Shown here piece by piece: positions 1-6,251 of a stretch of 8,628 nucleotides of DNA. The notes beneath the pieces are model-generated. The model did not search any database, was not told the origin of the DNA, and was given only the letters and a program-made list of their open reading frames with translations. The stretch comes from Chitinivibrionales bacterium (lineage in GTDB: Bacteria > Fibrobacterota > Chitinivibrionia > Chitinivibrionales > WJMI01), in the NCBI GenBank assembly GCA_014729595.1, contig WJJU01000902.1, positions 1 through 8,628 of the forward strand, written 5' to 3'. The position numbers were made by a program, and so were the translations under genes. The stretch's first letter is position 1. Every line of letters starts with the position of its first letter.

Positions 1-255
1 CCCTGGATGGCCGGAGAATGGCACGGCCCTGACAGAGTAGGTGATTTCTTCAGAAGGATTCCATCTTCCACTTTTCCAATTGAATGTAACCTCTCCGCTC
101 GCCTTGTTCACAGCGAAATCGCTCAGCCTCGACGGCGTCGGTGCCACGAACATCTGCTTCGGTTTAGAACCGTGACGCCCGAGATGCTGGCGGATATGCG
201 AGAGAAAACAGCTGAGCCTGTAAAAGAACCTTGAACACTTCTGCCATCGTGCTGG
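1..255 (-). pseudogene. Fibronectin-III-like protein fragment, cut by the left edge and probably frameshifted
   Basis: On the minus strand an 85-codon frame is open from position 255 to the window edge. From about position 165 downward it reads as convincing protein: KPKQMFVAPTPSRLSDF, then an alternating strand pattern with VTFNWKSGRWNP and ITYSVRAV. That fits the first strands of a fibronectin type III or similar Ig-like domain, with a proline-rich linker followed by a tryptophan strand. The only ATG in the frame is at 153-151, directly at the domain start, with no signal peptide. The codons upstream of it (165-255) do not look natural. The neighbouring minus frame reads VQGSFTGSAVFSRISASI at 236-183 and continues to about 165, joining KPKQ after a one-base shift. 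I infer a 5'-damaged or frameshifted gene whose remainder lies left of the window. It could instead be a real gene with a late start; the domain call is from pattern only. Confidence 0.4.
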
Positions 256-258
256 TTA

Positions 259-640
259 CGCGCAGGTTGGGGCTTTGCCGTCGGAGCGCAGTTTCTTGTC
301 GGCGGAAGCGGGGCAGCGAAGTGCATAGTTTCGTTTGTCCAGATACCTGCCCAGAAGCCCGCAAGCGAGGTTCGGCAACAATGAACTTCACCATCGCATC
401 AACAAATCTATAGGGATGGCCACGGGCATGTGCCGCTTCGGTGCGTATTCAGTGCATGATCGTGCCTTGGAGAAAGACACTCGCATTCCGATAGACAGGA
501 AGGCTCACTGCGGCAGTGCAGTGATCCCTTCAAACATATATTCTATTATCGATCTGGTGAGCAACCATCCTGCAAGAGTCTTCTGTCTGTGGTACAAAAA
601 GCCCGAATCCCGCACGTTGAAGTTTCTCATTTTCCTTGCC
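259..640. other. Stretch without a recognisable gene
   Basis: I see no convincing gene here on either strand. The short open frames lack ribosome binding sites, overlap one another in several frames and give arginine-, serine- and proline-rich translations without known motifs. A minus frame reading PNLRVTSTMAEV at about 273-236 may be a further frameshifted piece of the fibronectin-like fragment to the left. No tRNA, terminator or inverted repeat stands out. Confidence 0.5.
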
Positions 641-870
641 ACGTTTTGCGACAGTTTACCACGTTTGTGTAAGCCTTGATAAACAGACCGCTGAATGGGT
701 GAGGAGCTACGGGAAGGTCCGTGCAGTTGTTGGCTAATGCCTTGTAAGGCATTGGAATAATAGTAGTTGCAATCGGCGGGGTCGGCTGAATTCCAATAAG
801 TGGTTCCATGGTTGGCATAGGGCATGGAGAGTACTTACTAGTGCATCTGCAGAACTGTTGGACGAAATGA
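640..870 (+). pseudogene. Possible remnant of a hydrophobic, glycine-rich protein with several stop codons
   Basis: One plus-strand frame (codons starting at 673, 676 and so on) reads like protein across four stops: FTTFV, stop at 670, ALINRPLNG, stop at 700, GATGRSVQLLANAL, stop at 745, GIGIIVVAIGGVG, stop at 787, IPISGSMVGIGHGEYLL, ending with a stop at 868. The glycine-rich hydrophobic stretch resembles a membrane or glycine-zipper segment, such as those found after the core of Rhs-type or effector proteins. That family idea is only an impression. The unbroken frame phase argues for a gene decayed by point mutations, but a chance reading of G-rich DNA is a real alternative. Confidence 0.25.
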
Positions 871-878
871 TATGCATC

Positions 879-907
879 TGGAACAATCATTGGACAGAAT
901 GTATAAT
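879..907 (+). promoter_or_regulatory. Candidate sigma70 promoter for the AAA ATPase gene
   Basis: A perfect -10 hexamer TATAAT lies at 902-907. Seventeen bases upstream sits a weak -35, TGGAAC (879-884, three of six matches). Transcription would start near 914, leaving about 47 bases of leader before the ATG at 961. The -35 is poor, so this is a prediction of moderate strength. Confidence 0.4.
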
Positions 908-960
908 TATGTCGGGGGGGAAATGTTCGTTATCATTGTAGGATTTTGGGGAGTGGCGTC

Positions 961-2160
961 ATGGATACTAAGGATCTGCTGGAATTTGATCGGCGTGCCA
1001 GGGAAGATGGCAAGCGTTACAAGACAGCCAGGTTTATTCTCCCGCAACTGCTCCAGGAAAAAGGCCGGCACTTCATCGGTATTGTCGGCCCACGCGGAGT
1101 GGGTAAAACCGTTGTGCTCAAGCAGCTCGCCGAGCAGTTCAAGGACAGTCTGTACCTTTCCGCCGATACGCTGGGTGACCACGACCTCTTCGATGCAGTG
1201 GCAGCACTCCATGATTCGTATGGCATTCGAGCCGTGCTTATTGATGAAATTCATTTCATTTCCGGGTATGATGCTGCACTAAAGAAAATCTATGACTTTC
1301 TCGAGGTGCGGGTCATATTTACCAGCTCCGTATCCTTGTCTATATTCGCTTCCGCCTATGATCTTTCCCGGCGGATACGGTTGGTGACCCTCTATCCATT
1401 TTCATTTCGGGAATTCATTTACTTCAAAACGGGCGACCACCTGGAACCGCTCAGCCTGGATCAGATCGCGCAGGGGGCTATCCCGTCTCGATACCTGCGA
1501 TATGAGTATCTCTTCGACCCTTACCTCCAGGGAGGATGCATGCCCTTTTCATTGGATGAACCGGACGTGCTTTCTCTGCTAAGCAATGTGGTGCGAACTA
1601 TCATCTCCCGCGATATCCCCTCGGTTGAACGTTTGAGGATCGATGAACTCGGCCTGATCGAGAAAGTGGTGCATTTTGCCGGCAAAGCACCGGTCGAAGA
1701 TATCAACTATTCCTCGATAGCCCGCAATGTAGGAATTACAAAGTATAAGAGCGAACAATACGTTGGACTGCTGCAGAAGGCGTTTTTGCTGAACCCCGTG
1801 TTTCCCGCCGGCACCAACGTGCTTCGTGAGCCGAAGATGCTTTTCTGCCTTCCGTATCGGCTCCTCTATCGATCCTGGGCGGATGCTGTTGGGGGGATCA
1901 GGGAGGACTACCTGACCGAAAGCTTACGGATGGCGGGATATGCTTGTGCCTATCTCAAATCAACACGGGGCCAGAAGACGCCCGATTATCTAGTCGAACG
2001 TAACGGCGAATGTCTTGTGGTGGAAGTGGGGGGCAGAAGAAAGGGCCGGGAGCAATTCAAGGGGTTTGCGGGTAAGAAGGCGATAGTCTTTGCCCATGGT
2101 GGCGGAATCCAGGGAATTAGACGTCCGCTCATGAGTGCGGGATTCCTCGATGCTGACTAA
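961..2160 (+). CDS. AAA+ ATPase of the AAA_14 / DUF4143 type
   Basis: A 399-residue protein. The start is the ATG at 961, seven bases after GGGGAG (948-953); an in-frame TTG at 946 would lie on top of this site and is less likely. The N-terminal half is an ATPase: Walker A GPRGVGKT (43-50), Walker B VLIDEIH (92-98), a sensor-1-like TSS (121-123), the arginine-rich DLSRRIR (134-140), and LYPFSFREF (144-152), which is typical of this family. The C-terminal half fits DUF4143, with TPDYLV (Asp342) and VVEVGGRRKGREQF (Glu355), a strand pair like the restriction-nuclease-like fold of these proteins, though the usual catalytic lysine after the Glu is replaced by Gly-Gly. Length is normal for the family and the frame is intact. 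Members are widespread accessory ATPases with no settled biochemical role; substrate unknown. It is likely cytoplasmic and monocistronic, with decayed DNA on both sides. Confidence 0.9.
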   Translation: MDTKDLLEFDRRAREDGKRYKTARFILPQLLQEKGRHFIGIVGPRGVGKTVVLKQLAEQFKDSLYLSADTLGDHDLFDAVAALHDSYGIRAVLIDEIHFISGYDAALKKIYDFLEVRVIFTSSVSLSIFASAYDLSRRIRLVTLYPFSFREFIYFKTGDHLEPLSLDQIAQGAIPSRYLRYEYLFDPYLQGGCMPFSLDEPDVLSLLSNVVRTIISRDIPSVERLRIDELGLIEKVVHFAGKAPVEDINYSSIARNVGITKYKSEQYVGLLQKAFLLNPVFPAGTNVLREPKMLFCLPYRLLYRSWADAVGGIREDYLTESLRMAGYACAYLKSTRGQKTPDYLVERNGECLVVEVGGRRKGREQFKGFAGKKAIVFAHGGGIQGIRRPLMSAGFLDAD

Positions 2161-2579
2161 CTTGTATAACTTGGACCGGACTACTTTTAAGCTCTTAGGC
2201 AACCGGGTTTGTTTCCCGCTCGATGGGGCGTGCATTGTGTCCCGCCCTTTGGACTTCGCCAACTGCGATACCTTCTAAATGGAAGCTCGGTCTTCGATGC
2301 CCGGGCCATACCATGATGCGTGCGCGATCCGGGGGTGAATAAGCGCATCATTCGTGGCATCGGTAGCTCCATGCTGCGAGAGCAAATCGCCAAAGGGGAT
2401 TCGATTCATCATGCGTCCCGAAATTACCTGTCGGCAGCATGGAATGCTTTCCCTTTTGCCGATTAGCTGTCGAACCTGGGCTAAGCTGGAATGGCTGGGG
2501 TGAGTGCTTTTGGAGAACTCAACATCTTGCCCCCACCGCGATTGAACCAGCTGTTCAGGCCATTCCGTTCGTAATTGTG
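2161..2579. other. Gene-poor stretch between the ATPase and the DUF4160 remnant
   Basis: No gene can be supported. A plus-strand frame from about 2323 to 2466 reads NKRIIRGIGSSMLREQIAK and ends at a TAG, but it has no ribosome binding site and no family that I recognise. A long minus-strand frame crosses this region and continues antisense through DUF2442; I treat it as a shadow. The missing N-terminal part of the DUF4160 gene should lie at the right end of this stretch but is not recognisable, so it was deleted or has decayed. Confidence 0.5.
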
Positions 2580-2657
2580 TTGCGCAGACTGCAAAAACTT
2601 GTCGAGGAACATAGAGATGAAATCGAGCAAAAGTAGAAGAAGCACTTCGGCGGCTGA
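2580..2657 (+). pseudogene. C-terminal remnant of a DUF4160 protein with an amber codon
   Basis: The frame starting LRRLQKLVEEHRDEIEQK (2580-2633) is followed by TAG (2634-2636), then KKHFGG and a TGA at 2655-2657. This matches the typical end of DUF4160 proteins (about 75-90 aa), which finish with a charged helix followed by a Trp-x-x-x-Phe-Gly ending. If the TAG were TGG, the sequence would read EQKWKKHFGG, exactly the expected tail. The conserved N-terminal part with its histidine motif (pattern PPHVHV) is not present upstream. DUF4160 genes commonly sit directly before DUF2442 genes, and here the tail overlaps the DUF2442 start by 41 bases. I conclude that the gene is dead. Family assignment rests on this short tail plus the partner gene. 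Confidence 0.6.
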
Positions 2658-2883
2658 AGTATCCAATATCACCATTCACGGCATCTGGTTGCTGCTTGAG
2701 GACCGGGAATATTTCCTTCCTTTCAGACATTTTCCCTGGTTCAGGGATGCGACCATTGCGCAGATCCAGAATATACAGGTCATGGACGGTGCTCATCTGC
2801 ATTGGCCCGACCTCGATGTCGACCTGAGCAGAGATATGCTTGAGACTAGCGAATCGTATCCGCTGGTCTGGAAAGAGGGCTGA
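2617..2883 (+). CDS. DUF2442 family protein, probable partner of DUF4160
   Basis: An 88-residue protein starting at ATG 2617, seven bases after GAGGAA (2604-2609). The fit to DUF2442 is clear: a basic start MKSSKSRRSTS, then EVSNITIHGIWLLLEDREY (14-32), FLPFRHFPWF (33-42) and the hallmark LHWPDLDVDL (61-70), ending near SYPLVWK (80-86). Family members form two-gene modules with DUF4160 and are regarded as toxin-antitoxin-like; which partner is toxic and the molecular target are not established to my knowledge. The gene is full length. Residue 7 is Arg (AGA) where relatives usually have Gly; the same base change creates the amber codon in the overlapping DUF4160 frame. With its partner lost, this may be an orphan under weak selection. 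The next gene begins 13 bases after the stop, so the two may be co-transcribed. Confidence 0.82.
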   Translation: MKSSKSRRSTSAAEVSNITIHGIWLLLEDREYFLPFRHFPWFRDATIAQIQNIQVMDGAHLHWPDLDVDLSRDMLETSESYPLVWKEG

Positions 2884-2896
2884 AAAAAGGCGAGCC

Positions 2897-3088
2897 ATGC
2901 AACGCACAATCACTGTAACCAGATTCAATCCAGATGAAAAAGCCTGCGATCATACCGCACATCTCAGCGGTGAACAGCGGGTGTCGCTGCTGAAGGATTT
3001 GCGGCGCGAGATGAGCAAGGTCGCCCATCATGAATATCCACGCAGACTTCGAAGAGTTCTTACGATTGCTCGGCGAGGAGAAGGTTGA
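2897..3088 (+). CDS. Small partner protein of a nucleotidyltransferase pair
   Basis: A 63-residue protein starting at ATG 2897, six bases after AAGG (2887-2890), 13 bases downstream of DUF2442. It starts with a strand-like MQRTITVTRFN and continues with HLSGEQRVSLLKDLRREM (41-58 is the following charged part) and the ending YPRRLRRVLTIARR. The pattern of a Pro/Ser-x-E-x-R helix followed by a PRLxRVxxI ending is characteristic of a short unnamed family encoded directly before small nucleotidyltransferases, generally taken as antitoxin-like. The downstream nucleotidyltransferase starts inside this gene (59-base overlap), which supports the pairing and suggests translational coupling. The tail RRGEG past the usual end is a few residues long. 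Function is inferred from the pairing alone. The nucleotidyltransferase is broken, so this gene may also be a relic that remains open by chance. Confidence 0.65.
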   Translation: MQRTITVTRFNPDEKACDHTAHLSGEQRVSLLKDLRREMSKVAHHEYPRRLRRVLTIARRGEG

Positions 3089-3286
3089 ATTTGTAATTGT
3101 CGGCGGTTATGCCGTGGCCTTTCACGGCTATGTGCGGGCTGCCGTGGATCTCGACATGTTCTTTCGCAACGATCCGGCAAATATCGACCGCATACGCGGG
3201 TCGCTCTGCTGCGCAACAAACGGGAATCCGCGCGGCCGAAAGACCTTGCCGATATTGAAGAGTTAGGCGGCAACAGGCGTATCTAA
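3030..3286 (+). pseudogene. Minimal nucleotidyltransferase, broken by an out-of-frame internal deletion
   Basis: From ATG 3030 the frame gives MNIHADFEEFLRLLGEEKVE, then VIVGGYAVAFHGY with Gly25-Gly26 and DLD (40-42). This is the hG[GS]...Dh[DE] active-site signature of the nucleotidyltransferase superfamily (MNT, AbiEii and DUF6036-like). The N-terminal frame holds to about residue 55 (DPANIDRIR, near 3197) and then turns into non-family sequence ending at TAG 3264-3266. A different frame, from about 3200 to the TAA at 3284-3286, reads LLRNKRESARPKDLADIEEL, the typical C-terminal end of the same family. The middle, which I estimate at roughly 60 codons, is missing and the join is out of frame. 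In intact members the protein is the toxin or enzyme of a two-gene module with the small upstream protein. The product here should be inactive. Confidence 0.8.
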
Positions 3287-3306
3287 ATCCTGTCTGCCGT
3301 ATCTAA
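3278..3306 (+). promoter_or_regulatory. Two direct repeats upstream of the kinase promoter, candidate operator
   Basis: The 9-mer CGTATCTAA occurs at 3278-3286 and again at 3298-3306, a start-to-start distance of 20 bases, about two helical turns. AraC-family proteins often bind direct repeats near this spacing, and the operon just downstream encodes a response regulator with an AraC-type DNA-binding domain. The repeats lie about 70-98 bases upstream of the predicted transcription start. Their role as an autoregulatory site is inference. The first copy coincides with the stop codon of the decayed nucleotidyltransferase tail. Confidence 0.35.
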
Positions 3307-3313
3307 CGTCGCG

Positions 3314-3329
3314 GTTCCAGCCCTGGAAC
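3314..3329. repeat. Short inverted repeat next to the kinase promoter
   Basis: GTTCCAG at 3314-3320 and CTGGAAC at 3323-3329 form a perfect 7-bp inverted repeat separated by CC. It ends ten bases before the predicted -35 element. It could be a dimeric repressor or activator site. As RNA it would have a two-base loop and there is no T-run after it, so a terminator is unlikely. Confidence 0.4.
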
Positions 3330-3339
3330 TCCCCCGCCT

Positions 3340-3369
3340 TTGCACTTCACTGCCCGAATATGCTATCAT
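3340..3369 (+). promoter_or_regulatory. Candidate sigma70 promoter of the two-component operon
   Basis: TTGCAC (3340-3345) and TATCAT (3364-3369) are 18 bases apart, and the -10 is preceded by TGC, giving an extended -10 (TGn). Five of six bases match at -10 and three of six at -35. The predicted start is near 3376, about 42 bases before the kinase ATG. The decayed genes upstream make a dedicated promoter here likely. Confidence 0.5.
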
Positions 3370-3417
3370 TGAATTCTGTCCTGCACCCTGTACCATGCAG
3401 CAACGAGACCCCGTCAC

Positions 3418-5301
3418 ATGCTGGACATTCATACGATTCTTTTTGCCGACCTCCTGATTGTCGGCTCGCTGTCGGTTGCCTTCGCCCTCCTGTGGCGAAA
3501 TTACCGCAGCCGGTTCGCCGGCCTGGGCCTTTTCTTTGCCATCCCCGTGCTGCATACCATCGCCATGGCATTGTTCCTGCTTCGCGGTCAGATCCCGGAC
3601 CTCTTTTCGATTGTTTGTGCAAATCTACTGGTAATGGCGGGGTATCTTGCCTTGCCCGCGGGCTTTAGGCGACTCTTTGGGCGGCCGGTTGTTCCGGTGC
3701 ACACGGTTTTGCCCCTGCTGATCGGGGCGGCATGTCTCGTATTGTTCACATACGCGCATCCCAGTCTTCGCCTGCGCATAGTCTGTCTGGAATCGATCAA
3801 TACGTACATATTCTTTCGCGCCTGGATTTTCCTTGCCCGACAACTCAACAATGATGACCGAAGCAGTGCCCAACCCGCGGCTGTGATTCTGTTTCTGTTC
3901 ATGGCTGTTGCCCCGGCCCGTGTTCTGTTTTCCCTGATTGAACCGGCCAATCATAATTTCATCACCATGCAGTCCTTGGGGGGCATGGTGATTGTCGTGA
4001 ACATGGCCTTGGGTGTACTTCTTCTCTTCACCATCGTCATGACGATTAACGCCCTGCTCTCCAGGCAAATAGCAAAGACCATTGGAAGCCTGCGGGAAAG
4101 CGAGGAACGGTACCGTTCGGTGGTGGATAATGCCCCCGCGGCTATCTTGATTGTCGATAACGCTTACCGAATCACCTTCTGCAACCAGCAGTTCTTCACG
4201 ATGACAGGGCATAATATAGATGCCGTGTATCATCATGATTTCCTCCAAATCATCGCCCCCCGGTTTCGGGAGTTGCTCGATCTGCGGTATCGACAACGAC
4301 AACGCGGAGAGCGGGTCCCGTCGCGGTATGAAGCGGCTGTCCTGTGCCGCGATGGTACGGAGCGGGACTGTGAGATATTCGCCGCAGTATACCGGGATCC
4401 GGCAGGAGTGCCCAGAACGCTCATTCAGGCTATGGACATTACCGAACGCAAGAAAAACGAGACAGAACTGAACGCATACCGTCAAGATCTCGAGCGGCTG
4501 GTGCGCGAGCGGACCGATCAGCTTCTTGTCGCCGAAAAGCATGCCACCCTGGGCGTGCTTGCGGCGGGTATAGCCCACGAAATCCATAACCCCAACAACT
4601 ATATCATGCTCAATATTGACTTGCTGAAAAAAGGGTTCGACGCCCTGGTACCTGAGCTTCCCGAGCCCGATCGGCTGGCGCGAAAATCGATCGGTTCCAT
4701 ACCCTTGAGTGCCTTCGTGAGCGAGGCCCCCGCGATTATGGATGATATCCGTGGGGGGGCATCTCGAATCGAGCGTATTGTCACCGACCTCAAAAACTAT
4801 GCGCATCCCGATTCTCATGACCAGTGGGAGCCGGTGGATCTCAACGAAGTGGTAGCAACTGCCCTCAAGATCACCGGTGGAGCACTGAAAAAGCATACCC
4901 GCCGCATCAATCGCAGGCTTCACCCCAAGCCGGTGCGGGTACAGGGAAGTTGCCGGAAGCTCGAACAGGCGGTAACGAACCTCATCCACAATGCGGCCCT
5001 TGCCTTGACCGACCGGTGTCAGGGGATCACGGTCACGACGGGCCGCGACTCAGAGGGTTTTGGCTTCATAGAAGTGGCCGACGAAGGCCGTGGTATACCG
5101 CGGCAGGACCTCTCCCGCGTTACCGATCCTTTCTTCACTACCCGCCGAAAGAACGGTGGCACCGGCCTGGGGCTGTGGGTGGTGGAGCAAATCGTACAGG
5201 AACACCACGGTGATCTGCGGGTACGCTCGACAGCCGGGAAGTGGACTACCGTGCGAATAAGGCTGCAAACCATGGAGGATGCGCCATGCCAGACAACCTG
5301 A
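3418..5301 (+). CDS. Membrane sensor histidine kinase with seven TM helices and a PAS domain
   Basis: A 627-residue inner-membrane sensor kinase. The N-terminus has seven hydrophobic segments (about 7-27, 33-55, 62-83, 94-112, 119-140, 152-174 and 184-213) with only short loops, so the signal is probably in the membrane or a small periplasmic ligand. A PAS domain follows (about 228-345, ending MDITERKK), then a charged coiled-coil linker (345-380). The kinase core is complete: H-box HEIHNPNN with phospho-acceptor His387, N-box NLIHNAA (Asn525), G1 DEGRGI (555-560), F-box DPFFTT (570-575) and G2 GTGLGL (581-586). HEIxNPxN marks the HPK4-like class. I take the start at ATG 3418, where the first helix begins at once; the ribosome binding site (GAG-rich, 3401-3406) is weak. 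The stop lies inside the next gene, a 16-base overlap, so kinase and regulator are coupled. The seven-helix region resembles other 7TM sensors in layout only; the ligand is unknown. Confidence 0.93.
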   Translation: MLDIHTILFADLLIVGSLSVAFALLWRNYRSRFAGLGLFFAIPVLHTIAMALFLLRGQIPDLFSIVCANLLVMAGYLALPAGFRRLFGRPVVPVHTVLPLLIGAACLVLFTYAHPSLRLRIVCLESINTYIFFRAWIFLARQLNNDDRSSAQPAAVILFLFMAVAPARVLFSLIEPANHNFITMQSLGGMVIVVNMALGVLLLFTIVMTINALLSRQIAKTIGSLRESEERYRSVVDNAPAAILIVDNAYRITFCNQQFFTMTGHNIDAVYHHDFLQIIAPRFRELLDLRYRQRQRGERVPSRYEAAVLCRDGTERDCEIFAAVYRDPAGVPRTLIQAMDITERKKNETELNAYRQDLERLVRERTDQLLVAEKHATLGVLAAGIAHEIHNPNNYIMLNIDLLKKGFDALVPELPEPDRLARKSIGSIPLSAFVSEAPAIMDDIRGGASRIERIVTDLKNYAHPDSHDQWEPVDLNEVVATALKITGGALKKHTRRINRRLHPKPVRVQGSCRKLEQAVTNLIHNAALALTDRCQGITVTTGRDSEGFGFIEVADEGRGIPRQDLSRVTDPFFTTRRKNGGTGLGLWVVEQIVQEHHGDLRVRSTAGKWTTVRIRLQTMEDAPCQTT

Positions 5302-6182
5302 AAGATATAGTCCTTGTCGACGATGAGCCTTCCGCCCTGCGGGCAATGACACGAACCTTGCGAATGGCGGGGCTGGACGGCATCCATGCGTTTGCCTCCT
5401 GGGAGGAGGCCGAGCCCTTTGTCGACAGCCGGGATGCGGGGCTGCTCATCCTCGATATAATCATGCCCGGCGCCTCGGGAGTGGAAGCGCTCCATCGCTG
5501 TCGCCGCAACAATCCTTCGCTGCCGGTTATCATGGCTACCTGTGTGAATGAAGTGGATACGGCGGTCGAATGTATCAAGGCCGGTGCGGTTGATTATCTT
5601 GTCAAGCCGCTGGAAAGCGGACGGTTTCTCCGGTGTGTGCGCAATGCGCTTATGATCCATGAGCTGGCTGGATCGGAAGGCCGGACGGGGCGGGATAGTC
5701 GCGGCGTCGACGGAAGATCTTCGGCTCGCACGGCAACCGAAACACTCGCCATTATGGCACAGGAAGCAAAGGAACTCGATCCGATCCCTCGGGGGAAACT
5801 ACCGGAGAGTCAAGAAGCATTGCTCGACCGCTGCCTGCAGATGCTGCGCGGTGAACGCCTCTATCTTGATCCGGCATTGACCCTGACCGCTCTGTCCGAT
5901 CGTCTTCAGACCAATACGAGATATCTTTCGGGCTGCATTAATGCCGCGTTCGGGTTCAATTTCCGCCGCCTGCTGAATAGCCTGCGCATTGCCGAGTTCA
6001 TGCGCCGGGCGACGGCCGAAGCACCCGAGACATACTCCATCGAGGGGCTTTGCCAAAGTGTCGGTTTCGCCCACAAAGGAACCTTCTACGACGCCTTTCG
6101 CCAGCTTATCGGCTGTACACCGGCCCAGTGGCTCAAGGGCAGGCGTGTCGAATCGGACGGAAAATCCTTGTCACGGAAATAA
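5286..6182 (+). CDS. Response regulator with receiver and AraC-type HTH output domains
   Basis: A 298-residue transcription regulator, cognate to the kinase with which it overlaps by 16 bases. The ATG at 5286 is six bases after a strong GGAGGA (5274-5279), which decides this start over an in-frame GTG at 5241. Receiver domain (5-125): acidic pair Asp12-Asp13, phospho-acceptor Asp57 in LLILDIIMPG, Thr85 and Lys107 in YLVKPL, all conserved. A variable linker (about 125-185) follows. The C-terminal AraC/XylS-type domain has a first HTH around 198-235 (ALSDRLQTNTRYLSGCIN) and a second around 251-283 (SVGFAHKGTFYDAFRQLIG then CTPAQWL). The layout matches YesN-like regulators, though REC-AraC fusions with this HTH type also occur widely outside Firmicutes. 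Phosphorylation by the kinase should alter dimerisation and DNA binding. Targets are unknown; the repeats before the operon and the palindrome after it are candidates. Confidence 0.93.
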   Translation: MPDNLKDIVLVDDEPSALRAMTRTLRMAGLDGIHAFASWEEAEPFVDSRDAGLLILDIIMPGASGVEALHRCRRNNPSLPVIMATCVNEVDTAVECIKAGAVDYLVKPLESGRFLRCVRNALMIHELAGSEGRTGRDSRGVDGRSSARTATETLAIMAQEAKELDPIPRGKLPESQEALLDRCLQMLRGERLYLDPALTLTALSDRLQTNTRYLSGCINAAFGFNFRRLLNSLRIAEFMRRATAEAPETYSIEGLCQSVGFAHKGTFYDAFRQLIGCTPAQWLKGRRVESDGKSLSRK

Positions 6183-6214
6183 AATCGACGGTTAGAATTT
6201 CGTCGCACCTGCTC

Positions 6215-6246
6215 ACAAGGTCTGGATTCATGAATCCAGACCTTGT
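6215..6246. repeat. Perfect 32-bp palindrome
   Basis: The left arm ACAAGGTCTGGATTCA (6215-6230) is followed immediately by its exact reverse complement (6231-6246). It starts 33 bases after the regulator stop and ends five bases before a predicted -35 box. As RNA it would form a 14-bp hairpin with a CAUG loop, which could stop transcription or protect the 3' end of the operon transcript, but no T-run follows. As DNA it is an ideal dimeric operator. It may do both; I cannot tell which. Confidence 0.75.
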
Positions 6247-6251
6247 CTGTC

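Noticed and set aside
505..825. A 106-codon minus-strand open frame in the left gene-poor region
   Set aside because: The translation is low in hydrophobic core pattern and without motifs, and it is antisense to the better-looking stop-broken plus frame.
2275..2928. A 217-codon minus-strand open frame
   Set aside because: It runs antisense through the well-supported DUF2442 gene, and its translation has no recognisable motif and no good ribosome binding site. It is best explained as a shadow frame.
3625..4989. A 454-codon minus-strand open frame antisense to the histidine kinase
   Set aside because: The kinase frame carries all domain motifs. The minus frame is His/Gln/Gly-rich and mirrors the codon bias of the kinase, so it is a shadow.
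5241..5285. Alternative GTG start of the response regulator at 5241
   Set aside because: The strong GGAGGA at 5274-5279 points to ATG 5286, and the extra 15 residues lie before the receiver domain without any family match.
5019..5660. A 213-codon minus-strand open frame across the kinase-regulator junction
   Set aside because: It is antisense to both conserved genes and lacks motifs.
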